NCBI GenBank assembly: GCA_944470555.2
Contig: OX104127.1
Span: 54,406,140-54,470,139, forward strand
Direction of reading: 5' to 3'
Source: Heterobilharzia americana
Lineage: Eukaryota; Platyhelminthes; Trematoda; Strigeidida; Schistosomatidae
DNA length: 64,000 nt
In this document: positions 10,201 to 25,200 of the stretch, in pieces
Layout: each line of letters begins with the position of its first letter
Numbering within the stretch: position 1 is the first letter of the stretch
Notes under the pieces: model-generated
Told to the model about the DNA's origin: nothing
Databases searched by the model: none
Seen by the model: only the letters and a program-made list of their open reading frames with translations
Translations under genes and position numbers: made by a program

Positions 10201-13200
10201 AGATAGAACTTTCATACTTTTATTGTTGTAGTTTATGTAGTTCTAAACACTTTGTAGTTAAACTTAGATAAAACAAATGGACTAAACTATTATTAAAGGA
10301 AACCTGGAAGCACTGAACAGCCACTTCGTCCTAGTATGGGACTCCTCAGCAGTGCGCACCCACGACCCCTCCAGAGATCGAATCCGTGACCTTCAGTTTC
10401 CGTGGCCAGCTGGTTACCATTGAGCCACTGGGTTAGAATTGGTGCTCATTGGTGACTAGCTTTCAGAGGTATTCCAATGAGAAGTCATGACCGGTGGAGT
10501 CAAAGCCTGATGGTCTTGATAACAATTACTTAACAATGACATTGGGTGGCGGTTGCGCTATATCATGAGCTAAGAGAAGTTGGAAATATGGAGCATTGGA
10601 TTGTGACCCAGTGGCTGAAAGGTAACGTGCTGGCCACGGAACTTGAAGGTCGTGGGTGCGCAGTACTGAGGAGTCCCATACTAGGACGAAACAGCTGTCC
10701 AGTGCTCCCAGGTTTGCCTTGTTCCTCCAACTGATGTCAGTCCACAATGAATAACAAATTGAAATATTTCCAAATCCCCACAACTCCCTCAAAGTTCAAT
10801 ATTATTAAAGGCCCTAAACAGGAGAAGAAAAACTCAATTTAATGATGAGATGAATATGAAGGCAATCTAAAAAAATGTTTCTGTATTAAAATAAAAGAGA
10901 CAGAATAATAATTTATTTGGTTATGGCTAGCAGAGAAATCCAGGACATACGTTTCGTTCTGTTTGGGACTCGTCAGTTGTATATAACTGCACTCCAGTGG
11001 GTGATGTTGCTTTTACAGAAAGTCAAACTTCGCACTTATCACACTAAAAGCCAAAGCGTTATTCACCAGATTACTGATACACGATAACCACCTCTTGTAC
11101 AATGGATGCCTCAGTATTCCCTGAATATTTAGATGTAAGACGTGCATTTCGCCCTCCTCAGGTCTCTTCAGTTGGGTGTATGTGATCCACAAGTGCGTAG
11201 TGATATGGTTCCCACTGAGACTCGAACCTCATACCCATTACTTCAAACGCGAATGTGCTTATCCCCTAAGCTATTATTTGTTGATATGCTTGTAATTCTC
11301 CGTTGTTTTACCGAATCGAATTGTTTGACTAGCTACCCACAACCAGGTTAAATGTATCGAAAATGAAAATTTATAGTTATTTTATAAGTTTTTTAATATC
11401 TAAAAATCAATTTTCATAGAATATCACCTTGTATTATTGGGTTATAATTATTTTAGGATTCTTATTGGCCTGTATTAACCCATTCATTAGCTGTTTTCAT
11501 TGTTGGTGGATGTATATTTGGTGGTATAAAATGGATTGAAAAAGCGAATATGGTTTTAGTGCCTATGTTATTAGGCATATTATTGTTTACATTTGGATGG
11601 TCATTAACAAGAAAATATTCAGAAGTTGGTATCACATTCTTATTCACTCCATATTGGGGTTAGTATTGTTTTTCCATATTGTTAGTGAATTTATACACAT
11701 ATATATATAAAAGTGTTTTTATTGATGAAAACACTTTAAATGATACTTTTGTATTCTACTGATTATATTATTATTATTATTATATTATTTGTCCCTTGGG
11801 TTCCTAATGGAATATATGACTTCAGTAGCACGTCTCCATTCCATTCTATTCTCTGTAATCTTTTCAACCTGGCTCCATGACTGCCCACAAGCTCTCATCT
11901 CCTCCTCGCATGATCTCTTTTATGTCACCCTCACCTCGGACACCCAACTCGTCGCTTCCCATAGGGGTTCCACTCGAGTGACTGAAAGTTATTAGCGTTT
12001 ATTGACAGTCTTATAGTGATCCATTTAAATAACAAGAAAATGGATATTTATCACAGAATGTCAAGCCTGGAGAAAAAAAGAGGCTTTCAATGAGTATTTA
12101 CTACCATATGTCTTAATCTCATTAGAGATATAACTTTATTTGAGGTTGTAGATATGCCTTGCTGAAGAGCGTCAATAAACATGAAAGTTAGGTGATGCAA
12201 GACTTCCAGCTGAATGCCTTTAAATGACATCTATCAAAGTGCACCTCCTAACTTGGTGGTCACATTGCAAAAAAACTGATAGAATTTAGAAAAAGACTGA
12301 TTGAGCGAAGAAATATATTCCTTCTCAATTAGGTCTTCATCTTGGGCTCTACACTAATATATAGGTTTACAATTTAATCAAATTACCAATCATGTGGTGA
12401 TGTTTCAGAAATAATGATGCACAACCGCCCGATTCTAGGTGCAAGAAATAAAGACAAACTGCCTGATTCTGCCACTTCCATGTGCATTTATCAATTCAAC
12501 TGCTCCTGTGGAGCTAGGTACATTGGGCGTACAATGAGGCAGTTCCATCGTCGAATCTCTCAGCACCACCCATCATGATTGAACAAGGGAAAAATTAGAA
12601 CTATAAAGAGCTACATACTTACACACAGGACATCAAGTGGTTACTAGAAAAGCCTTCAAAATCATCCATCAGATTCCAATTAATTTACCTCATGGATTAC
12701 TCACTCGGTTACTTCACATGTCAGAGGCGATTGCAACCCACCTTCACAAACCTAGCCTTTGTATCCAAAAGAAGTTTGTTCGACTACTTTCATTACCGTA
12801 TGCCGTCAACATGATGTAACTTCTAGGTTTACTTTGTACACCTCTTCCCCTTTTTGTTTTTATCAATATTCATATTCCCAATTTTAGTAACTTTATTGAT
12901 TATTTACATCATTATTTCCGAAACATCATCACGTGATTGGTAATTTGATTAAATTGTAAACCTATATATTAGAGTAGAGCTGAAGATGAAGATCTAATTA
13001 AAAAGGAATATATTTCTTCGCTCAATCAGTCTTTTTGTAAATATCTAAATGGGAATATTCAATGTAATAGAATTCAGTTAGGACTCAAAACTAGACAGCA
13101 TGAGATTGGTTACTCTCAAGTGATCAATCAATGAGTTACTACTCTTCTTTGTTCCTTATTTTTTTATGCCTAATAACTTTTGTTAAATGTTCGTAAAAGG

Positions 13201-16200
13201 TGAAATCAAGCACTCTATCATGTGTCAAAAGAATTTTATACCATCGCTAGAGTTGTTTGCTACTGAGATATACTATTTTCATGGTTTGTTAGGATTTGTT
13301 TATAGATTTTCTAGTTGGTGTTGCCGAAGAATGTCACATAAGGATGAAAACGCTGTCGACTGCTACCAGGTTTCCAATGTTTCTCCAACTTATGTCAGTC
13401 TATGATGAATACTGCCTTGGAATAAACCATTTTATTATCAAGTTAATGATGGATGGAATCCAGGATGCGTGTTTAGTGTTTTTTGTGACTCTTCAGCCTG
13501 ATGTATCTGCCTCGCAGTTAGCGTTGTTATTCTCACTGAGAGTCAAATCTAATATTCTTTGCTTCAATCACCGGAGTGTTATCCACTAGGCTACTGAGCC
13601 ACTGTAGCTGCTCCATGGGTAGTACGTATAGTTTTGATGTAGTTGCTCTTAATTTTACGTCCTTGACTGGACCGAATCGATCACCTGGTATAGGTTACTG
13701 AGCTGATGCTTCAAGATTGCCGGTAATTTAAGTTTATCAAACAAGTTTGAACCTTGTATAAATTAATCACTGACTATAGGTACTGGTGCACAGTTACCTG
13801 AAATGAGGGAAAACTTTTGTTCATTACCTCAAAAATTAGTCTTAAAAGCTTATGGAATTCAGTAATCGTTTATACTAACTAGGCGTAAATTCTTTTCAAC
13901 CGTAGACAACTGAAATAAGACTACACTGCACTTAATCCTACTCTGAAAGGCAGAATTTGTTAAAAATTGATCTTGTAAGTCCTGGATAAGTTGTATCTCG
14001 AACTAAAATCCTTCAGGATCATGTGTTTATATACATGTATATTCACATAATGGAATTTTTAGTTCCTCTTCCAGATGTGAGATCTACTGAACAGTGTGAT
14101 TTTGCTTCATTGAAACAAAAGTCCTTTCATTTAACATATCCTTTCTAAAGACTAGGTAACTGGTACCAATCAATCAATCAGTATCAACCTGGGAACAGGC
14201 ATTACTGCGTAACGGTTTGAGTTGCCACACCTCATATCAGGACATCAAGTAGAAAGGTAGTGAGGTGAAGGATGAAGATAAGAAAATGAAGTCAGAAGAA
14301 ATATAAAGTACGAGAAGAAGGAAAAGAGGAATGACAAAATAGTGAAATTCGGTATAGTATCGTTAAGATGAGGATAGTGTGTGTATCCATCTGCGCCACT
14401 GACATCGGTTCTGAGACATATCACGTAGAGTCTCCAACCATCCAGTCTCCATCGCCCCAAATGGCTTAAACCAACAGTCAGAGACTTCATACATTGGTGC
14501 CATGTTTTAGTCTGGTCACCTTGGGCCATTTCCAGCCTAGACATACTTCAGCCAACACTGTATGATGAAGCAATTGGTGACTGAGCATACGTAGTACGTG
14601 TCCCAACCATCTCAGTCGATGAAGGTTCATAACCTCGTCAATTGATTTACCTCTACTCCCTAAAACTCTACACCTAACTTCTGCATTATTCATGTGGTGA
14701 CACCACGGAACGGTGGTCAAACACTTGAAGCCTTCTTATATCTTCACTTTCAATGGTCATGTTTCACAGTCATACAGTAGAACAAAGCGGACTACTGTAC
14801 AGTACATGCGACCCTTAATAGACTGAATCTATACTACTTCAAGTTAAACAATAGTACTTGTATGTAAATGAACTCACTATATATCTGTAGTTGATGCCTA
14901 TGCAATGTGTTTAAAGATTTATGAATGTAGCAGGTTACATCATTTAATAACGAAATCATTTTATGGTTTTTTTATTCACTAATTGTATGTGAATTTAGAT
15001 GCTTAGTAGTAGAACTGTAAGCATACACTATTTCAGTTTTGATGAATATTGAAATCTTTCATCCTTTCTTCTTTAGGTAGTATGTTTACGCCAAGTTTAT
15101 GGGTTGCTGCTGCAAGTCAAAATGCTTTCGATACTGGTGCAGCTATGGCATTATTCATTTCATATTCTGCCTATTTTAGCCGAAGAAATGGTTCTGTACG
15201 AATTGGTACTATAACACCATTGTGTAACAATATGGTGAGGTAAGCTATTTCATTTTAATTGAACCAATAGCCTACAACTGTGGTATCTAAGCAATAGTTG
15301 AAGAATTATTCAAAGAATAAAGGTTAGGATAAATGAATTTGAAGTATAGACCAAAATAAATCTGTTGGTCTTTCAAGAAGTTGAAAATATGGACCATTGA
15401 ACTGTGACCCACCGGCTCAATGGTAACGCTCTGGCCGCGGAACCTGAAGGTTGTGGGTTCGATCCCTGGCAGGGTCGTGGGTGCGCACTGTTGAGGAGTC
15501 CCATACTAGTCCTACGAAACAGCTATCCAGTACTCCCAGATTTCCTTTGTTCCTCTCCAACTGATGTCAGTCTACGATGAATAACAACTTGAAATATTTC
15601 CAAATCTTCACAACTCCCTCAAAAAAAAATCTGTTGGTCATTGGTTAGCCTGAGGAATTAGTATCAGATGAAGGCTAATGGAGGTCTACTACTGCTTTTA
15701 TGATAAGGAGAAGTAGATAATAAATTATCCTACTTATGAATAGTGTTACTATTGAGCAGCAAATCTATGTTAAGGTATAATACTACTCACTTTTGCAAAT
15801 CTTTCAAATGAAAATTAAGACTTTAGTAAGTAATATAAAGATTAAGTTCATCTTCACGCATTGGATCATATCAATCAACCAACTTAAATCATATCAAGAC
15901 CATTAGTTATCCAGTCAAGCCTCATCGACATCAACATAATCACATGAGAAATATGTTTTTATCGAATTATTTTAGTTTCTCTTCTTTCTTCAATATAGAT
16001 TCTAATCATAAAGTATGAAGTAAAGCAATGGATGAATAAAATTGTATTCACTTGTTAGTTGAATACATAAGTTATCATTTTATTCCTTGATTGGATCACG
16101 TGTCTTTGTGTAGGAAAGAAAGCAGGTCTAGAAAGGAAGCAAAGAGAAAGAGAGAATAATAAAAGGACAGACTATATTCACGTCTTTTTGGGCAGTATTG

Positions 16201-19200
16201 TGGACAGACATATGAAGTAACCAAAAAATACACATCATGTGTTCTGTATATTTTAAAAAAAACCATTACTACTACTGCTACTACTACTAATACTACGACG
16301 ACGACGACTTACTAACAATCCGTCCAATCGAAGTATTCTGAATATACAAGACAAAACAGTCAGTATTCAGGTAGAAGATATGAAAATCCAGTAAAGTATT
16401 AGTACATTTATTTCATAATTGTGTAAGCCTAATATCCACACTAAACGAAGATGATTTTTTTTGCACTCTGCTAAACCAATTTGATTAGGTAGTCTTGTTC
16501 ATTAGTAATCATATAACTAGCCTAGATTATTATGTCAATTAATGCATACACTAGTAACCAATACTGTTGTCTAATATAGATAGTTCTTAAGATATTGAAG
16601 ATGTTTCAAGTTGTTATTCATCGTAGACTGACATCAGTTGGGGGAACAAAGGAAATCTGGGAGCACTGGAAAACAGTTTCGTCCTAGTATGGGACTCCTC
16701 AGCAGTGCGCACCCACGACCTCACACCACCAGGGATCGAACCCACGACCTTCAGGTTCCATGGCCAGCATGTTACCATTGTTCCTCAAACTGATGTCAGT
16801 CTATGATGAATAACAACTTGGAATATTTCCAAATCTCCACAACTCCTTCAAAATTCATATTGAAGATGATTGAAAAGATAGTTGAACTAAATTTATAGTC
16901 AATAGTAGAAGAGTGATTGAGTCAAAGGGGGGTTTGAAATACGATAAACAACAAATTATCACCAATAGAGCATGATAGTGAATTAGTACATCATGTATTG
17001 AAATAATAGAGAGGAGAGGCATTAGAACAATGAATTACAGGTAGAGAAGTTAGTTCTATATACATCAGTCTATAGAGAGTGTATTCACACTACCGGGATG
17101 AATAAAATAATGATGAAGTACAATACAAAAATAGTGAGAAGCTTATAGCTAATTGTTATGATAGATCATGTAGTACAGTTCTTTATATAATCTCATATAA
17201 TCCTATGATACTTTATCATTGAATCAGTTAGCGCTGCCTATTTGGATTCATTGTTATGCTATGTTGTTATTATTGTTATTATTATTACTGTTATTGCCTC
17301 CTCCTGCTTCTCCTAGTTCAATATCATCCAGTGAAGTTATACTTGTTCTTATCTGCATGGTTTTCCACGTATCCGTGTATCATATTTAGTCTACAAAATC
17401 TATTGACGCCGTAAGTTTCACTCCATCTCATACCTTAGCTACTATTTCAGTTAGTTGGTTCACATAATCCAATTCGTTAGAAAATAACAGAAAGAAAAAA
17501 TAATAATAACTAAGTAACAAAAATGTAGTACACATGAAAATAAATAGATTTTTAGTAGAGAAATAAAAGTGTTGCTCATAGTACAACACAATACAAAACT
17601 TTATTCAAGTGGAAAATATTATCAATATGAAAATAAGCTCAAATAATTCAAAGTAGTAATCATAATGACATAATAAAATGTTATATAAACATTGTTCAAA
17701 CATCAATTTCATCAATAATTATCCTTTCTATAGGATAAATAATTCTTATTCAACTAGAAAAGGCTATTCTTTTTTACATATCAATGATACCTTTACTTTT
17801 TTTTTATTTATCAATATTTGATAACTATTTATCGATTTTTGAGATAGTTGGAGATGTTTTTTTACTCACAGGTAGTCTTCATCATAGACTGATATCAGTT
17901 GGGAAACCATTGAAAATCTAGGAACAGTGGATAGATGTTTCGTTCTAGTATAGGACTCCTCAGCAGTACGCGCAGTATGACTTGGCTATGGATCGAACTC
18001 AACATCTTCATGTTTCACGGCTCTATATCGTGAATTTATAGAAGTTGGAAATTGTGAATTACTGAATGGTCAACCCATTCCCCGTAGAACTTGAAGGTCC
18101 TGAGTTTGATCTCTAGCCGAGTCATGGGTGCGTACTGCTGAAGAGTCCCGTACTGGGACGAAACATCTGTCCACTGCCCCTATATTTTAATGATTCCCCA
18201 ACCGATATCACTCCAGGAAGTATGATTGTTGTTTTTATGTATGACTCAGACGAAAAGCAAACTACTTTTCACTGACTTCTTTCTTGTAGGAAATATACTA
18301 AATCATCATGGGAAACAGTCGTAGATGATTTAAGGTGATTTGAAAATTTGGACGGTGGGCGGATTTGAACCATCGACCACCAGGTTTCTGACCTGATGCT
18401 CTACCAATCGAGCTATAAAGTTCGATTGCTGTCCAGATTTTTATTTCACTTCACTCATCAAGGGTTTCTCCACACTACTATTTGAATTCGTAACACCTTA
18501 CTATCGCTTGATCATATTCACACCGGCTGTCTAGCCAGGACTTCTCATGCTAATCCAAATCTGAGTTAAACAGGGGGATCATCACATTGATTTTCATGTT
18601 GACTATCCGACATAGCTAATTGTAGTGCACCGGGCCCGAAACCCAGTGGTTGCTGGTTCGAATCTGGCCTTCACCTAGTGTCAATACTAGTCTACTAAAC
18701 CACGATTATCTTATATATACGCATATAAGTAATAAAACATGTCCCACTAGAAATGTATTAAAAGTCGTTTTTTAAAGTAATATCTGTCAAAATCTACCAT
18801 TATAATGTTGTTTGTATTATCGGGTGGTTCAATGGACTAAATTGGTCGGTTTCTATTGGTAAATGGTCTACAGTGCAGATGTCTTGATTTTACTGATGAA
18901 TATAGGCTAGTACTAACTAACTAACTGACAAAATCAACATAGAGCTTCGCACATAGGTGAATTGGTGCAAGTTACCACAATTCCCATTAATACACAACAA
19001 ACAGGTGGATAGAAAAAGACTGATATCAAAGTAGATAAAGTTGTCCGACAAAAAAACAATTTGAAAGTAAAGATTACCGCAGATATTGAAGCTTTAGAAG
19101 ACGTCAGCAGTATTGTCACTAATTTTTATCCATCTCAACAAAAGTCCTCAAACACTGAATTCTATCATCTCAGTGACCCCAGTCTACATCTCTTAACATG

Positions 19201-22200
19201 CCTCAAATGGACAATAAGAGACTTCATTGACTGGTGCTTTGTCTTGGTGTGATCCCCGTGAACCCTTTTCCAATGTAATCCAACTTCCTGTTGTATGACA
19301 CGTCGAGGTAGGTGGTTGCACAACATGCGCAAGATATGTCCAAGCCACCTCAGTAGACTGAGGTTCACAACCTTATCAATCGACTTATCTGCCATGCCTG
19401 GTACTCTTCGTCTAGCCTAAATACTATTCAACTCGTAGGAATACGGTACAACCAAATGAAGTCAATATAATAAAAGCCTCCTAGCTGTTGTTCTTCTTGT
19501 TTGTTATTACTATCATACCACCCTCAGTTAACATCGTGTTCAACACTGATTTCTCTGCCAACTAAGATGTAGATTATTATATTATATTATTTGTCCCTTG
19601 AGTTCCTAATGGAACATAGGGCTTCAGTAGCACGTCTCTACTCCACTCTATTCTCTGCAATCTTTTCAACCTCGCTCCACAATAGCCCACAAGTTGTCAT
19701 TTCTTCTTCACACCATCCCCTCCATGTCACCCTCACCTTGGATTCCCAACTCATCGTTTCCCATCTGGGTTCCTCTCGAATGCCTGGTGCGTAATTTGAT
19801 TTTCAGTCATGTACTATTTCAAGATGATGACAACTATTTCCTTTTGTTTATCTCCTCTAAAACAAATCTGTCTATTTAACTTACTCCGGTATCATATATC
19901 TGAATTACTTGCCTTCTAGACATAAATACTTATAAAATTACTCAATATGTTCATAAAAAATAAACCCTTTTTTTATATATTTTGTTTCAACTTATTTTAC
20001 TTGTTAAAATAAGTTACAATAATTTTCGCTTTTTCTTTTTTTCTCTCCTTTCTTGTAATGTTTACTTCTAGTCTACTCTGTGCATTGACAATTTTCTCAA
20101 CTGTATTTTCAACTTTAATACAAACTTCACCAACATTAACACGTTCTGGTATTGTAAAAATTATGCAATCCAATGGACCTGGTAGTACAGGTTTAACATT
20201 TACCTGGTAAGTAATTATTTTTTATTCTTCTCTATATTCAGAATAAATTATTGTAGTAATCAGAATAAATTTCTCTGGAGATGAGTTTATGAATTAGGTG
20301 TCAAGTGTGAGAGAAAGTTTATTTCATTGTTCAATGTGAAGTAATGATAATCCAACAATCTAATTTAACCAGGATTATCAAAGTAATCAGATACATTGAC
20401 AAATTTCCTTTGTTCCTCCAATTGATGTCAGTCTACGATGAATAACAACTTGAAATATTTCCAAATCTCCACAACTCCCTCAAAAAATTCAGTTGAACTG
20501 GTACTCTTTGGTGACTAGTTTCAAGAGGTGATTCCTGAAGTTCCAATGAGAAGTCGTGACCAGTGGAGGTTGAATGGTAACGTGCTGACCACGGAACCTG
20601 AAGGTCGCGGGTTCGATCCCTGGTGATGCGGGGTCGTGGGTAAGCACTGTTGAGGAGTCTCATACTAGGACTCCAGCAACTGATGTCAGTCTACGATGAA
20701 TACCAACTTGAAATATTTCCAAATCGCCACAAAAAATTCAACTAATTAATAATCTATTTTAGTGGTGGATGTACGCTGATGATGAGTCATCTACTAAGAT
20801 AAAACAGCTTACAATGAATACTATCTTGAAATAAATTTATGCCATACTTATAACTTTTGCGCAAAGAAGGTTTTTTTAAGCAAACATTTATTGTCATTTG
20901 TATTCAACAGAAACAGTAGCAACTAATATAGCTGTTGATACGGAGGTCGATTAGTTCAATCCAGTAAAACAGTAGGGATCTATAAGTAGTAACAAACCAT
21001 AATAATAACTAATACCCATTGAACAAGAGTTGGCTATCGTGCCTCAGTGACTTAGTGGATAACGCTGTTGCATTTTAAGCTGTAGGAACAACATCACTCC
21101 GCACTAGGATGCAGGTACACCTAACTGACGATTGAGTCCTAAATAGAACGAAATGTGCATCCTAAATCCCACTGATAGTCACATCTAAGTCAATTATAAT
21201 ATGCCAAGGTTATTGATAAAGTCATAAATCGTCTTTAAGAACATCGAGGTTTTTGAAGACTAGTTTTCTGAGAAGTTACTCTATGAATAATGACCCATCA
21301 ATAATTTAACTATTTTAAGCTTACTCATATAGATCTCATAACACTGAAACACTCCTGCCTACCAGTCAAGTGTTCAATACAAATTATTATTATCATTATC
21401 ATATTATTACTTGACCCTTGGGTTCCTGGTGGAACATACGTATTCACTAGCACGTCTTCAGTGCACTCTATTCTCTGCAATCTTTTGGACCTGGCTCCAC
21501 GACTGCCCAGAAGCCCTCGTTGCTTCCTCATACCATCTACTCCATTTCACTCTCACCTCGAACGCCCAACTCATCGCTTCCCATCTGGGTTCCACTCAAA
21601 TGCCTGGTCTGGCGCGTGATGGATTCTTGGTTGGTTCGCTGCCAGCCAGCCAGCTAGCCAGCCACAGTTCCTCCTCACTTATTCTTATCATTCTCGCCAT
21701 CTGATCTCAGCTTCAGTAACGAGCCAGTGTAAGTAATTGTTGATGAATATTTGTAGTTGGTTGGGAGTGCTTTTCGTAATGCGCCAACTCTCTGAACCGT
21801 ATAGAAGCACTGACTTGATTGAATTAGTGTTGAAAATAGGCATCTTGTTCCACATGCTGATTGCAGAAGATCTCCATACTGGTTTCAGGATAATGAACGC
21901 CTATCTTGCTGTCTTTCTGATGCTGGCTGGCTTTGACGTCCTCATCTGTGCCTGTGCCACCTGTATTTGAAACGATGCTGCCTGCCTAGGTAGATGTAGG
22001 TGAAATAGGCTACTTCCTTCAAGTTTCCCCGTTCATGGTGATTGGGGCTTATTGTTGTTGGTGATGGTGGCGTTGGTTGGGTGTCTTCATCATCTCTGTC
22101 TTCTCTATATTCACTTGAAGTCCCGTCTTCGCTACCCTACCCTACCCTACCCTACCTCTTCTGTCAACCTGTTAGTTTTCGCCTGTAGATATTCAAGTTT

Positions 22201-25200
22201 GTGTGACATCAGACATAAGTCATCGTTGGCGAAATCCAAATCTTCTAGATTCTTTTCCGTGGTCCAGCGTATGCCCATCTTCTCGCTCCTCACAGTTTGT
22301 TGCATGATCCAGTCTAGTCGACCACAACCAGGAAGATGATAGATGATAGTAGATAGCATTGTTTTACTCCTGTCTTCACTTCAAAAGCATCACTGAGCTT
22401 CCCATTATGAATTCCTTGGCATTTGGCGTTTTCATATAGTTGTTGAATGAGATTGGTAAAAGTTTGTGGTATTCCGTAGTGTTGAAGCAACTGCCTGCCA
22501 AATTACTTCTTGGTCGATGCTGTCAAAGGCCTTCTCAAAATCGATGAAGTTGAGGTAGAGAGTTGACTGCCATTCTAATACTCTGTTCTATGATGATGCG
22601 TAGTGTAGCGTTGTAATTTGATCCTTACATGATTTGTTCTCCCTGAAGCCGGCCTGTTCCGATCATAATTTTGAATGCAGCACATTCTTTAGTCTCTCCA
22701 GGATGATGCGGCCTAATTTTTCCAGTCAACCATCAGGTACCTTTCCTTCCTTCCAGAGCTTCTGCAATAATGGTGTAATGTGAGCATGTCCGCTGTTGTC
22801 GCTGCGTCTGTTCCTAGTGCTTCTGGCAGGATTCCATCTGGTCCTGCTGCTTTACCTCATTTCAGTAGCCTTATGGAGTTCAGGACTTTGACATTGGTCG
22901 GAGGGCTTGTGTTCACTTGTAGTTCTGTGACTGGGCTGATTGTAGTATTTCTGGACAAGTGGTCGATTCAAGCGCTTTTTGAAGTGGTCACCCCATCGTT
23001 TCCTTTGTTTCCCTTCTTTGATTGGTTTCATGTGTGTTGATCTCTTCCTTATTATATAGTAACCTGGTTACTTGATATAATGTTGTCAGGTTTCTCTTAC
23101 CTGCAGCCGGTAGCCTGTTCTGCTTCACTTGTCAGTGTGTCTTAGTAGAATTAATAGATGATATCCAACCTCAAGTGAAATTAGTAGTATAATCATTACT
23201 ACTACTTTTGAATAGTTATTTGATTTTATTTTAGTACTGCTTTACTTTTTGTTTCATGTCAATTAGGAAGATAATGTTTTCTTTTCTTCTATTATAGGAT
23301 TCCTGTCTTATTTGCATATGTTGGTGGTTTTGGAAGAGTTTTATGTTCTTTATTCTTTCTATGCCTTTCCTTCGCTGGAATAACTTCACTCATTGGTCAT
23401 GTTCAATTGACTGTAATAACAGCCAAAGACTTAGGCTGTAAGTTTAATAAACTATTTATCATTTCTATTATATATATAGTTTAGGTGAACAACAATTTAA
23501 CCAATCAATCAATCAGTCAGAAGTAAATCATAGATACCAAGATATTGTACTACAACCTTAGAGATGGATTATTCAAAGAAGATGGAATATATTGAATTTC
23601 ATCAATGTAAAACTATCTGCTACAAATATTCATAGTACTAATTTCAAGGTTTACTAGTTTACGGTTGAATCCGATCATCTGAAGATAATCGAGATACTAA
23701 ATTGTTATAGAATAAATTGGGAATGAAGATTATTGTTTAGAGAAGTGAAGAGATGAAAAAAATTTTCATCAAAACTTTCTTTATTTACTGAAATACCTAA
23801 TAAATCACTTGAAATATATAGTTTTAATGAATGAAATAATGAACAAATGGAAGAAAGATAAACTTTTAATAAGAGATAATATAGACATATGTAATATCTA
23901 TGTCTAACTCCCATTCACCTTTTACTTTTCAAGGTACCAAGTATGACAAAAGAGAATTCCAGTATTGTGAATTATGGCAATGTGATAATCACGAATAAAT
24001 TGGGCAGAAAAATTTACTAGGAAAATATTCAATATACAGCACCACAAGATATGGTGACAATTATTTTTTGCATAATACAACCACAGTGGTGACAGGCAGG
24101 CAAGCTTAATGTTTAATTTAGTGGGAATTGTCTAATCCACCGGTAAGAAAATTCGGTTTACATACAAGGTGGAGTAATTACTAGTTATAAACAACTGTTG
24201 GTCAAGAATACTATCATACTTAAGCTTAAAACTTCTACAAGAATAATACAGTTAAAATTAGATATTGAAATTTTAAGTATATTAGACCAGTAGGTTAAAT
24301 AGCCTTCCGGTATCGACATAGTTAACATAGGCATAGAGAGATGTCAGCGGACTACAAAATATTTCAGTCCTAGGGAATCTATTCAGCTTTACAGTTTCAA
24401 GAACTTTGTACAAATAGCATCATACAAAATAGATTAGAAAAGCTGTATGCGTGAATCAGCCACTATAAATAAGTAGTATATGGGGAAAGAATATAATTTT
24501 CAGAGTAATATCGTAGAGAAATAAGATGGAAATATCAGCTATTCTTTGACAATAAGCATTATATCAATTTAGTCAGTGAAGGAAAATACAGAATTGATTA
24601 TTAACAAAACAGTAATAACTTTTCTTTTTGTTTTTTAAAAAAAACTTACTTTCACCTAAAAATTTTTTAATGTGATAGATTAACTTTTCTCAGTTCAATT
24701 TATTGCTAAAATGTGGATCTTTCTCATTTCCTTTTGGTAATCGACAGTTATGTTAAATGATAGTTTTGATAGGATAGTATTTATCAATGAGTGAAATCAG
24801 TTGGAGAACTATTGTGCTTATTACTGAGATGCTTTTAAATGGATATCTTGAAGTTCTAATGAAAAACCATAAACTATGGGGTTAAACAACCAGTCGTCAA
24901 AATTGATGACCTCCATTCATGGTAATCTCTCTATATCGCTAATAAACTAAAGTAGAAAACTGTGAATCATTGAATTTCCCAACCTAGTGACTGTATAGTT
25001 AATTATTCACTATAAAATCTGAAGGCGTATTGATTTCGATTCCTGATAAATGGTGACGTGAGTTCTTACTGCTGAGGAGGAAAACAACAGCATTCTGGGA
25101 TGAAATCTGTATTAACTTCAAAATGGGAAAATGTATCGAATGAAAAATTTGATTTAAAAAAGTAGTACTGTATACAAGTTCACAACTGGACCATACGTTT

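Noticed and set aside
12906..13039. Hammerhead in the Penelope-like terminal repeat
   Set aside because: CTGAAGA is present, and such elements can carry hammerheads, but no pairable stem II plus GAAA follows.
13187..13405. 72-codon plus frame as a gene
   Set aside because: The second half is a SINE-T remnant; no codon or splice support.
18345..18440. tRNA gene
   Set aside because: Boxes A and B are good, but the acceptor stem does not pair and the base before the anticodon is wrong.
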